From contig JAICXC010000056.1 in assembly GCA_025980665.1 (NCBI GenBank), forward strand, positions 1-33,076: DNA of 33,076 nt, read 5' to 3'. How positions within the stretch are numbered: position 1 is the first letter of the stretch; each line of letters starts with the position of its first letter. Source of the stretch: Bryobacteraceae bacterium. GTDB lineage: Bacteria > Acidobacteriota > Terriglobia > Bryobacterales > Bryobacteraceae. Positions 8,315 to 15,443 of the stretch are shown here, in pieces. The notes below the pieces were generated by a model. It made no database searches and was not told where the DNA came from. It saw nothing but the letters and a program-made list of their open reading frames with translations. A program made the position numbers and the translations under genes.

Positions 8315-9841
8315 ATGGGACAAAAGACTATCTTCCCGAGCATCTGCATCGCGCTGGGTTTCCCCGACGTAGAGTCCCTGCTCGCGCATGCCCGTGCCGA
8401 ATACGACAGCGGAGAACGGTTTCTGGAATTTCGCCTGGACTACCTGGCTTCTCCGGAACGCGGCGTCGGAGCGGTGCGGAAGTTTCTAACCCGCTATCCG
8501 GATTGCACGATTCTCGCCACCTGCCGACGGCGCCAGAACCAGGGACGTTTCACCGGCAGCATTGAAGAACAGATCAAGATCCTGGAAGCCGCGCACGAAG
8601 CCGGAGCCCAGGCTCTGGATATCGAAATTGAGAGCGCGGAGAACTGCGAGAATCACCTGGCGCACCTGCGCTCGGAAGCCTACCTGGTGCTTTCCTATCA
8701 CAATTACGGAGGCACTCCACCGCGTTTGGAATCGGTGCTGCGGCGCATGGCGGCGATCCCGGCACACGCCTATAAAATCGTGACCACGGCGCGCAAGCCG
8801 TCCGACAATTCGCGCGTGCTGTCTCTGGCGCGCTCGCATCCGAAGATCCCGACCGTGCTGCTGGCGATGGGAGAAACTGGTTTCCCCACGCGCGTGCTCT
8901 CGCCCGCGTTCGGGGGTTTGTACACATATGCCGCGCCGAATATGGCCGGGGGAACCGCGTCGGGACAAGTGAGCGCGAAAAAGCTGCGGGGCATGTATCG
9001 CGTGGGGAAACTCGCGCGCGACGGAAAAATCTACGGGGTGATCGCCGACCCGGTGGGCCATTCCATCTCGCCGGCGGTACACAACCGGGCATTCCAGGCG
9101 CGGCGCGTCGATGCGGTTTATCTCCCATTCCTGGTCCATCCGGGACAGCTCAAGGATTTCTTCGTGATGGCCGACGAGCTGCCCTTGGCAGGCTTCAGCG
9201 TGACCATCCCACATAAGCAAAAGATCCTGCGCTATCTGGACTGGGTGGATCCGGTGGCGCGCCGCATCGGAGCGGTGAACACGGTCTGGCGCAAAGCCGG
9301 TAAGTGGCGGGGCGCGAATACGGATGCTCCCGGTGTCACGTCGCCGCTCGAGCGGCACGTGCGCTTGAATAAATCCTCGGTCCTGGTGGTGGGCAACGGC
9401 GGCGCGGCGAGGGGGGCTGTGTTCGCGCTGGCGGCGGCGGGTACCAAGCTGGCGGTGACGGGCCGGAATTTAGATCGTGTTCGTGCGCTCGCTTCCACCT
9501 GCGGGGCGGAAGCGCTTTCGCGCGACCAGGCGGCGGCCCGAACGTTTGACGCCTTGGTGCATGCGACGCCGCTCGGCATGGCCCCCCATGTCGAGAAGTG
9601 TTTCTTCGACGGACGGATTCCGTCGAAACTGGTGTTCGACATGGTGTACACGCCCAGGGAGACGATGCTGCTGCGGAAGGCGAAGGATCAGGGTGCAGAA
9701 GTGATCGCCGGGATCGAAATGTTCCTGGAGCAGGCCGGGAGGCAGTTCGAGATTTTCACGGGTGAGCGTCCACCAAAGGCCGTGATGGAGCAGGCTGCCC
9801 TGGAAGCTCTGGCAGCTCGGGATCAAGTAGCTCACGCCTGA
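8315..9841 (+). CDS. aroDE: Bifunctional 3-dehydroquinate dehydratase / shikimate dehydrogenase
   Basis: The 508-residue fusion covers two consecutive shikimate-pathway steps in the cytoplasm. Residues 5-220 are a type I dehydroquinase: EFRLDYL, SYHNYGGTP with the catalytic His near 129, YKIV with the Schiff-base Lys near 154, and MGETGFPTRVL. Residues 238-500 are shikimate dehydrogenase: GVIADPVGHSISPAVHN with the substrate serines, SVTIPHK with the catalytic Lys near 301, GAVNTV, GANTD with the catalytic Asp near 337, and an NADP loop VVGNGGAARG near 360. The same domain order is found in plants and in some Acidobacteria and Planctomycetes. The frame is open from 8231, but conserved sequence begins only after ATG 8315. 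A TATGCT -10 candidate lies at 8295-8300. Confidence 0.93.
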   Translation: MGQKTIFPSICIALGFPDVESLLAHARAEYDSGERFLEFRLDYLASPERGVGAVRKFLTRYPDCTILATCRRRQNQGRFTGSIEEQIKILEAAHEAGAQALDIEIESAENCENHLAHLRSEAYLVLSYHNYGGTPPRLESVLRRMAAIPAHAYKIVTTARKPSDNSRVLSLARSHPKIPTVLLAMGETGFPTRVLSPAFGGLYTYAAPNMAGGTASGQVSAKKLRGMYRVGKLARDGKIYGVIADPVGHSISPAVHNRAFQARRVDAVYLPFLVHPGQLKDFFVMADELPLAGFSVTIPHKQKILRYLDWVDPVARRIGAVNTVWRKAGKWRGANTDAPGVTSPLERHVRLNKSSVLVVGNGGAARGAVFALAAAGTKLAVTGRNLDRVRALASTCGAEALSRDQAAARTFDALVHATPLGMAPHVEKCFFDGRIPSKLVFDMVYTPRETMLLRKAKDQGAEVIAGIEMFLEQAGRQFEIFTGERPPKAVMEQAALEALAARDQVAHA

Positions 9842-10406
9842 CTTCGCGGACGGCGCGTCAGGTCGGGCACGATAAACCTCAAGAACCATATCGACTCGGT
9901 AAAAGCCCATTCGCGCAAAGACTGCCGCCACAGGAGTGCCACCAGGCAATACATCATCAGATAGGAGCCGCAGGCGACGACTGCGTAAAGGGTGAACTCG
10001 AGGAAGCTATCCACTGTCGGCAAATTGGACCCGTGATCCTTCCTATCCCGAGGCCTCCACAAGGGGCGACTCAGTATGCCCAACAGTAAGATCGCCATCA
10101 CGACGGCTAAGGTCGTAAAAGCGATTCCGTGCAATGTGGACGGCCAGGAATTGCGCCACAGCAAATGCGACAACCAGCTTGTGCCGCATACCCGATGGAG
10201 AAGGCGCCCAGGTAGCGCCGGGCGACCCAGGCGTTCCGATACACGCCCGTTGCGATCGCCATGAAGGTCTGACGCCAATACCACGCCGCGGATCTGCCAG
10301 TCTCAAATTCCTCGAGCAGATCGCCAGCAAGCGGTGCATTCCCATCCGCGATGCCCGAACGCTTCAGCAGCCAAGTTGCGAGTACGGGAGGTTTCGGACG
10401 TTTCAT
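9832..10406 (-). pseudogene. PadR-coupled membrane protein (permease-prefix type), frameshifted
   Basis: The 5' part (from ATG 10406) reads MKRPKPPVLATWLLKRSG, then PLAGDLLEEFETGRSAAWYWRQ and RRYLGAFSIGY. This is the GDLLEEF...WYWRQ pattern of the permease-prefix domains found in Acidobacteria beside PadR genes. Frame then fails: the original frame runs into low-quality sequence and stops at 10107, while the frame one base away continues with LSHLLWRNSWPSTLHGIAF, a membrane helix (TTLAVVMAILLLGIL), a second helix (YLMMYCLVALLW) and stops at 9832. One missing base near the CCC at 10191-10193 would rejoin them. The start overlaps the padR stop (ATGA). Either a true recent pseudogene or a sequencing indel in a G run. 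The end overlaps aroDE by 10 bases. Confidence 0.6.
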
Positions 10407-10738
10407 GCTTTTCCGCCTTCCAGTGCTGGCAGCCCACGCCACAGGCTCACGAGGACCCGCTGCGCTTCCCGCACCTCGCGCAGCCCGTGCTGAGTTATGT
10501 GGAAATAGCGCTTGGCCCGGCCGCCGCGGGATGCGGTGGGATCGCCGAGTTTCGATCTCACCATACCCTTCTCTTCGAGCCTGTCGAGGGCGGCGTAGAC
10601 GCTACCGAGAGCCACTTCGCGTCCGCTGCACCCTTCGATTTCGCGAGAGATCGTTACGCCATAAGCATCGTCGCCCAGACGGATCAAAGCCAGCAGAACC
10701 ATCAGTTCGAATTCACCGAGAGAGTTGTGCCGCTGCAT
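10403..10738 (-). CDS. PadR family transcriptional regulator
   Basis: The 111-residue product has the PadR winged helix: GEFELMVLLALIRLGDDAYG (residues 7-26), the SREIEGCSGREVALGSVYAAL recognition part, LDRLEEKGMV, and the wing GGRAKRYFHIT. A short C-terminal dimer helix ends in WRGLPALEGGKA. The frame is open to 10774, but a well-spaced promoter (10746-10774) lies inside that extension and places the transcription start almost at ATG 10738, so I choose the shorter form. The stop overlaps the next gene by ATGA. In Acidobacteria PadR genes of this type usually precede permease-like membrane proteins, which they are presumed to control. Confidence 0.9.
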   Translation of the reverse strand: MQRHNSLGEFELMVLLALIRLGDDAYGVTISREIEGCSGREVALGSVYAALDRLEEKGMVRSKLGDPTASRGGRAKRYFHITQHGLREVREAQRVLVSLWRGLPALEGGKA

Positions 10739-10745
10739 TTGTTCC

Positions 10746-10774
10746 ACTGTACAGAAGAAATAGCCGGGATGCAA
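10746..10774 (-). promoter_or_regulatory. Sigma-70-type promoter of padR
   Basis: On the minus strand TTGCAT (10774-10769), a 17-base spacer and TACAGT (10751-10746) form a good -35/-10 pair. Only 7 bases separate the -10 from the padR ATG, so the message should be leaderless or nearly so. This supports the short start at 10738. Confidence 0.6.
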
Positions 10775-10818
10775 TACAGGCTGGCCGGCTCTTGAGACCT
10801 GAACCGCGCATTACAACC

Positions 10819-10824
10819 TATAAT
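10819..10824 (+). promoter_or_regulatory. Consensus -10 box (TATAAT) of the small exported protein gene
   Basis: TATAAT ends 6 bases before ATG 10831, with GGGCGC between. Transcription should start at or next to the ATG, so translation would be leaderless. A TTGAGA at 10792-10797 is too far (21-base spacing) to be a good -35. Confidence 0.5.
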
Positions 10825-10830
10825 GGGCGC

Positions 10831-11031
10831 ATGGATATTTCCAGACGCCAGCTGGCCGGTGTGATTCTCGCGGGCACGGCGGCTGCCCAGGCTCCGCCGC
10901 CGCCGACGACGGAGCAGTCCGGCAACACTGAACTGGAAAGCGCCCGGTCTGCGCGGCGCACCGCGGCGCAGATCATCGCCAGGGTTCCCTTGCCGATGAC
11001 TACCGAGCCCGCATTCCAATTCAAGGCTTAA
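10831..11031 (+). CDS. Small exported protein of 66 residues, upstream partner of amidase
   Basis: The peptide begins MDISRRQLAGVILAGTAAAQ. This is a short signal with an SRRQLAG twin-arginine-like motif and an AAAQ cleavage candidate near residue 20. A proline-rich linker (PPPPTT) and a charged helix (residues 30-50) follow, and it ends VPLPMTTEPAFQFKA. A consensus -10 box sits 6 bases upstream and the stop lies 3 bases before the GTG of the amidase, so it is expressed with that enzyme. I do not recognise a named family. It may be a detached leader segment, a small secreted partner, or a remnant of an N-terminal export signal. The Tat assignment is tentative because the hydrophobic stretch is short. 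Confidence 0.6.
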   Translation: MDISRRQLAGVILAGTAAAQAPPPPTTEQSGNTELESARSARRTAAQIIARVPLPMTTEPAFQFKA

Positions 11032-11034
11032 GCT

Positions 11035-12453
11035 GTGGCTGAAATCCCCCCGGACATCTTCTTTAACAGCATTAGCGAGCTGAACGCGAAGCTGCGCGCC
11101 AAGGAATTCTCCTGTCACGAACTGACCCAGGCCTTCTGCGACCGCATGGAGCGAATCGGCCCCCGCTACAACGCACTGGCACTCTCGCTGCGCAAAGACG
11201 CCATAACTAAAGCGAAGGACGTCGATCGTGAGCTGAAACGCGATCGAACCCGTGGTGCGCTGCAAGGCATTCCTTACGGCGTCAAAGACCTCCTGGCGGT
11301 TAAAAAGCAGCCGACCACTTGGGGCGCGAAGCCTTTTGCCACACAGGTGTTCGATTACGACGCCCACGTGATCGAAAGACTCGACAAGGTAGGCGCGATC
11401 CTGATCGCCAAGCTGTCGATGGTGGAACTGGCCGGGGGCGGCGATTACCGCACGGCAGCCGCGTCGCTTACCGGGCCGGGGCTGAACCCTTGGGATCGCA
11501 CACGGTGGAGCGGCGGGTCGTCGAGTGGCCCGGGCGCGGCTGTCGCGGCCGGCTTAGTCACGTTCGCGATCGGATCGGAAACTTCCGGGTCGATTTTAAC
11601 GCCGTCCGCGTTCTGCGGTTTGACCGGCCTGCGTCCGACCTATGGTCTGGTCAGCCGCCAGGGAGCGATGGCGCTTTCCTGGACGCTCGACAAGTTGGGC
11701 CCCCTATGCCGCTCGGCGGAAGATTGTGGGCTGGTGCTGCACGAAATCGCTGGCGTGGACCTGCAGGATCCTGGATCGGCCGGCCGCAGCTTCAATTACA
11801 ATCCGAAATACGCGCGCAAGCCCGCCGATATCACCATCGGATACATGCCGGTCGACTTCGAGGACGGGGCAGAACCGTCCGCGCAGCCGGCGTTTCGAGC
11901 CGCGTTTGAAGTGATCAAGTCGCTGGGTGTGACTCTGAAGGAAATCCAGCTTCCCGAGTTTCCTTACGGCGCACTGGTGGGCACCATCATCGCAGGCGAA
12001 GCAGGGTCGATCTTCGAGGAATTTATTCGCAGCGGTAAAGTGGACCAGTTGGCCGACCCGCACCAGATCGCCGGGTTGAAGGCGATGTTGGATTTGCCCT
12101 CCACCGAATATTTGCGGGCGATGCGCGTGCGATCGCTGGTGAAAGCGGCTTTCCACGACCTGTTCCTAAACTGCGACATGGTGCTGGCGCCCACACGCCT
12201 AGGCCCTGCAAACAAGGTTGCGGAGCCACTGGATGCGCTGGGTCCACCGACCAAGTCGCGCGGTGGTCTGATTCCGGGCGGGAACCTGGCTGGGTTGCCG
12301 GCTATTTCGCTGCCCTGCGGATTCGCGGACGGACTCCCATTGGGGATATCGCTACTGGGTCGGCCGTTCTACGAGAATCAGTTGATCGCGATCGGGGATC
12401 TGTTCCAGAAACAGACGGATTGGCATCGTCGTCGCCCGCCGATGGAAGAATAG
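11035..12453 (+). CDS. Amidase signature family enzyme
   Basis: The 472-residue product is full length for the family that includes GatA and acylamidases, which cleave amide bonds with a Lys-cisSer-Ser triad. The triad can be seen: Lys84 in GIPYGVKDLL, cis-Ser162 in SGGSSSGPG, and Ser186 in GSETSGSILTP. The family's TGLRPTYGLVS follows. The GGSSSGPG loop differs from the usual GGSSGG, and Ser184 replaces a Gly in the DTGGS-type loop. No gatB or gatC is nearby, so a catabolic or biosynthetic amidase is more likely than the tRNA-dependent amidotransferase subunit. The start is GTG 11035, three bases after the small exported protein gene. It has no signal peptide of its own and should be cytoplasmic unless the preceding peptide has a role in export. 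Substrate unknown. Confidence 0.87.
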   Translation: MAEIPPDIFFNSISELNAKLRAKEFSCHELTQAFCDRMERIGPRYNALALSLRKDAITKAKDVDRELKRDRTRGALQGIPYGVKDLLAVKKQPTTWGAKPFATQVFDYDAHVIERLDKVGAILIAKLSMVELAGGGDYRTAAASLTGPGLNPWDRTRWSGGSSSGPGAAVAAGLVTFAIGSETSGSILTPSAFCGLTGLRPTYGLVSRQGAMALSWTLDKLGPLCRSAEDCGLVLHEIAGVDLQDPGSAGRSFNYNPKYARKPADITIGYMPVDFEDGAEPSAQPAFRAAFEVIKSLGVTLKEIQLPEFPYGALVGTIIAGEAGSIFEEFIRSGKVDQLADPHQIAGLKAMLDLPSTEYLRAMRVRSLVKAAFHDLFLNCDMVLAPTRLGPANKVAEPLDALGPPTKSRGGLIPGGNLAGLPAISLPCGFADGLPLGISLLGRPFYENQLIAIGDLFQKQTDWHRRRPPMEE

Positions 12454-12475
12454 ATCGGAGTAAGCGCGCGCAAAG

Positions 12476-12523
12476 GGAGCGGCGGCACCCTTATCGCAAT
12501 CCATAACGATGCCGCCGCGCTCC
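12476..12523. terminator. Bidirectional terminator-like hairpin between convergent genes
   Basis: GGAGCGGCGGCA (12476-12487) pairs with TGCCGCCGCGCTCC (12510-12523), with a two-base bulge and a 22-base loop. AAA precedes the left arm and GTTTT follows the right arm, so it could end both the amidase and the ZIP transcripts. The long loop lowers confidence. Confidence 0.45.
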
Positions 12524-12538
12524 GTTTTGCGGGCACCT

Positions 12539-13267
12539 CTAACGTAGGAATAAGCGCAGGACGCTCGACCCGGCCACTCCGGTCAAAGCCGGGACCAGTG
12601 TTGGCGTCCCGCTGCGGCGCATTTCGCCGTGTACGGCGTGCCCACCCAAGTACAGGAAACTACCGCCCGCGAGCGCCAGCAACACGTGCAGGCCCTGCGA
12701 GCTCAAATGTGGAGCGAGCACGGATTCAATACCAGCGCCGCCGATAGTCGCCATCTGCGCCAGGCCGCACCAGGCCAAAGCCGCCGCCCGTGAGCCAAGC
12801 GACGCTCGCGCAATGACTCCCAGGGCCAACCCTTCGGGAATCTTGTGCACGGCGATAGCTCCGATGAGCGCCATGCTGAAACCGGCATTTTGGCTCGCCG
12901 CCGCGCTCCATCCGTCCAGGGCGCTGTGCAGCGCCGCCGCAGCCAGCAGCGGCGCGGCGAACCCGTGCAGGCGTGTTGCGCAGTGATCGTGCTCATGGGA
13001 GGGGGAACAGGCGGGACAGACCGGGTGAACAAAACGGTCGATCGCCGCCAACAAAAGAAATCCGCCCCCGAGCCACAAAATGGCGACCTGCCAGGTGAAA
13101 AAATCCGCCATTTCGGGCAGAACCCAGAACAGGGCCACCCCCAGCAAGACCCCTCCGCCGAACGGTACCAGACGGCGGGATAACCCCTGGAATGAGGTCA
13201 GCCAAACGCCCGCGGCGGCGCTTAGCACAGCAATGAGGGTGATCAGGGAGGGGTAGAGGAACAACAC
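12539..13267 (-). CDS. ZIP family divalent metal transporter
   Basis: The 242-residue membrane protein has about eight helices. The metal path residues of ZIP helices 4 and 5 are present: HSALDG (His114, Asp118) and HKIPEGLALG (His141, Glu145). Between helices 3 and 4 (residues 81-96) lies a metal-binding loop, HPVCPACSPSHEHDHC, rich in Cys and His. ZIP proteins move zinc, iron or manganese into the cytoplasm. The start is GTG 13267, 9 bases downstream of a TATACT box and inside an 18-bp palindrome that looks like a repressor site. It is divergent from the Rieske gene. Metal specificity cannot be read, but an upstream operator would fit metal-dependent control. Confidence 0.87.
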   Translation of the reverse strand: MLFLYPSLITLIAVLSAAAGVWLTSFQGLSRRLVPFGGGVLLGVALFWVLPEMADFFTWQVAILWLGGGFLLLAAIDRFVHPVCPACSPSHEHDHCATRLHGFAAPLLAAAALHSALDGWSAAASQNAGFSMALIGAIAVHKIPEGLALGVIARASLGSRAAALAWCGLAQMATIGGAGIESVLAPHLSSQGLHVLLALAGGSFLYLGGHAVHGEMRRSGTPTLVPALTGVAGSSVLRLFLR

Positions 13268-13275
13268 GTTGTTCC
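13258..13275. promoter_or_regulatory. 18-bp palindrome over the ZIP start codon, candidate operator
   Basis: GGAACAAC-AC-GTTGTTCC is a perfect 8-bp inverted repeat with a 2-base spacer. It covers the ZIP GTG start (13267-13265) and the predicted start of transcription, directly downstream of the TATACT box, which is a classical repressor position. It does not match the Zur, Fur or DtxR box consensus I know. Confidence 0.45.
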
Positions 13276-13276
13276 G

Positions 13277-13284
13277 AGTATACT
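13277..13284. promoter_or_regulatory. Symmetric -10 box (AGTATACT) shared by ZIP and Rieske genes
   Basis: AGTATACT is its own reverse complement, so TATACT can be read on both strands. On the minus strand it lies 9 bases before the ZIP GTG; on the plus strand it lies 37 bases before the Rieske ATG. No convincing -35 is seen on either side. A bidirectional promoter is inferred. Confidence 0.4.
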
Positions 13285-13321
13285 ATCCTAAAGGTCCACA
13301 CCTCTTTAAACTCATTAACTC

Positions 13322-13816
13322 ATGCTTCAGGACCAATCGAACCAACCAACCCGCAGGAAATTCCATGCGGTACTCGTAAATCTGCTCGGCGCCGCCGCCA
13401 CGGCCATAGTTGCCGTTCCGGCCGCCGTATACCTGCTATTCCGGCCCAAATCGCCGGGGGCCGGGACTATGGTGGAGGTCGCCAGCCTGGCGGACCTAGA
13501 AACCGGCGTCCCTAAGGAGATCGTCTACCATCGCACGCGCGTGGATGGTTGGAAGACGACCAAGGAAAAAACAACTACTTGGGTCGTCAAAAACGGTCCC
13601 CAGAGCGCAGTGGCCTTCAGCCCGGCCTGTCCTCATCTGGGCTGCATTTACCACTGGGAATTCGAGCAAGGCTTATTTTTGTGCCCATGCCATGATTCCG
13701 CCTTCGGGTTGGACGGCAAGGTTCTGGCGGGCCCGGCGCCGCGGCCCCTGGATCGGTACGTGTCGCGAGTGGAGGGAGGCAAGCTCCTGATCGGCCTTCA
13801 GGTGAAGCGGTCCTAA
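13322..13816 (+). CDS. Rieske iron-sulfur subunit of a cytochrome bc-type complex
   Basis: The 164-residue product has a TRRKFHAVLVNLLGAAATAI N-terminus (residues 10-29), a twin-arginine signal that also serves as membrane anchor. The 2Fe-2S motifs follow: CPHLGC (Cys103, His105, Cys108) and CPCHDSAF (Cys121, Cys123, His124). Cys103, His105, Cys121 and His124 should bind the cluster, and Cys108-Cys123 form the disulfide typical of high-potential Rieske proteins. It would take an electron from quinol at the Qo site. The gene is followed six bases later by cytochrome b, so they form one operon. No Shine-Dalgarno site is visible before ATG 13322. Confidence 0.93.
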   Translation: MLQDQSNQPTRRKFHAVLVNLLGAAATAIVAVPAAVYLLFRPKSPGAGTMVEVASLADLETGVPKEIVYHRTRVDGWKTTKEKTTTWVVKNGPQSAVAFSPACPHLGCIYHWEFEQGLFLCPCHDSAFGLDGKVLAGPAPRPLDRYVSRVEGGKLLIGLQVKRS

Positions 13817-13822
13817 CTGGCG

Positions 13823-15433
13823 ATGGTTAACGGCGTACGCGATTGGTTGGAAGAGCGGACTGGGCTGCCATCCGCGCTGCAACATTTCCTGGATGAAGAT
13901 ATACCGGCTTCGGCAAGCTGGCCGCACGTGTTCGGCAGCGTCGCTTTGTTTGCGTTCCTGATTCAGGCCGTAACCGGCGTCCTCCTGGCTTTGAACTATG
14001 GGCCGACTCCTTCCGAAGCCCACGCAAGTCTTCGCTACATCATGACCGAGCTGACCGCCGGTCCGATGATTCGCGGCCTGCACCACTGGGGAGCAAGCTG
14101 CATGATCGTGGTGGTGGTGCTCCACATGATTCAGGTCTTTATCTGGGGCGCCTACAAGAAACCGCGTGAGGCTACCTGGATCGCAGGGTGCGCCCTGCTC
14201 CTGTTGACGCTGGCTTTCGGGCTTACCGGCTATCTGCTCCCCTGGGATAACAAAGCATATTGGGGCACCACCGTCACCGTGCACATCATGGGATTGGCTC
14301 CGGGCGCGGGCCCTTATTTGCAGCGGCTGCTGGGAGCCGAAAACGAGACCATCGGCACGATCACTTTTGCCCGCTTCTATTCCGCCCACGTGATCATATT
14401 GCCGATCATCGTCTTTGCCTTGATCGGCCTTCATCTGTACCTGGTGCGCAGGCACGGGGTGACACCTGCGCCGGACGACGCTACCAAACCAACGAAGCGC
14501 TTCTATCCCGAACAGATGTTCAAGGACTCGGTGGCGATGTTCGGATACGTAATGATCCTGGTGCTTTTTGCGAGGTTCGCGCAGTTGGGGCTAGGCAGTA
14601 TGGCGGATCCCACCAATACCCGGTATACTCCGCGGCCCGAATGGTATTTTCTGTTTCTATTCCAGGCGCTAAAACTTTTTCCGGGCAAACTCGAGGTGCT
14701 GGGAGCGGTGGTTCTTCCGAACCTCGCGATCGTGGCACTGTTCCTGGTGCCCTTCTTCGATCGCGCTAAGGCGATTCGGGTCCGCCAGCGGACGGTCGCT
14801 ATTGCGATCACAGTGTTTGCGCTGATTGGATGGGCCGGCCTGACTCAGCGCGCCGTCGCGACTACCGAGCCGAGCATGGAGGATACCAACGCGGGACTCA
14901 CGCCGCCACAGGCATGGCGCGAGCTTCCGCCGGAACAGCTCGCGGCCATTGGATTCTTCGAAAAGGACAACTGTTCGCGATGCCATGTCCTGGAGCGGAC
15001 GACGGTAGGCCCCGATCTGGCGAAAGAACCCTCGACGAAGCCCGCGGAATGGCTCATCGCGCATTTTACGAAACCCACGCCGGACTCGCCTGATTCCACG
15101 TTGACTGCGGCTCAGAAGAAGGCCCTGGTGGCGCTGGTTACCAAGCGGGACGACCGCACTTTGGAGGCTTGGGAAAATCCTCCGGATGCGGCCATCGCGG
15201 GTGCGATGGTGTATCAGGCTAACGGATGCGCCTTCTGTCATACCCTGAACGGATCGGGGGAGAAGCAGGCCCCCGTACTCAACGGACTGGCCGCGAGGCG
15301 AACACGAGCATGGGTAGCCGCGCACTTCGCCGATCCGCCCAAGCTATCGCCCAACTCTGAGATGCCGGCCTACAAGTTTAACGAGAAGGACTTGAAAGCT
15401 ATCACCGACTACGTGATGTCCATTCCGAAGTAA
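13823..15433 (+). CDS. Cytochrome b (b6/subunit IV type) fused to two heme-c domains
   Basis: The 536-residue product has cytochrome b in residues 1-345. Heme ligands are His87 and His101 (LHHWGAS...VLH) and His189 and His204, with 14 residues between the second pair as in cytochrome b6. It also has GYLLPWDNKAYWG and the Qo motif PEWY (272-275). After the last helix (about 323-341) come two c-type heme sites, CSRCH (384-388) and CAFCH (469-473). The second domain has a Met at SEMPAYKF (514) as likely distal ligand; the matching place in the first (DSPDSTLTAAQ) has none. With the Rieske protein this should form a quinol-oxidising complex that carries its own electron acceptor. The b6 and subunit IV parts are joined in one chain. 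Electron exit partner is unknown. Confidence 0.92.
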   Translation: MVNGVRDWLEERTGLPSALQHFLDEDIPASASWPHVFGSVALFAFLIQAVTGVLLALNYGPTPSEAHASLRYIMTELTAGPMIRGLHHWGASCMIVVVVLHMIQVFIWGAYKKPREATWIAGCALLLLTLAFGLTGYLLPWDNKAYWGTTVTVHIMGLAPGAGPYLQRLLGAENETIGTITFARFYSAHVIILPIIVFALIGLHLYLVRRHGVTPAPDDATKPTKRFYPEQMFKDSVAMFGYVMILVLFARFAQLGLGSMADPTNTRYTPRPEWYFLFLFQALKLFPGKLEVLGAVVLPNLAIVALFLVPFFDRAKAIRVRQRTVAIAITVFALIGWAGLTQRAVATTEPSMEDTNAGLTPPQAWRELPPEQLAAIGFFEKDNCSRCHVLERTTVGPDLAKEPSTKPAEWLIAHFTKPTPDSPDSTLTAAQKKALVALVTKRDDRTLEAWENPPDAAIAGAMVYQANGCAFCHTLNGSGEKQAPVLNGLAARRTRAWVAAHFADPPKLSPNSEMPAYKFNEKDLKAITDYVMSIPK

Positions 15434-15443
15434 GATAAGACGC

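Noticed and set aside
8486..9358. 290-residue minus-strand open frame
   Set aside because: It is antisense to aroDE, is rich in Arg and His and has no domain; a GC-rich shadow.
10351..10830. Long plus-strand upstream extension of the 66-residue protein
   Set aside because: It runs antisense through padR, and a consensus -10 box at 10819 shows that the gene starts at 10831.
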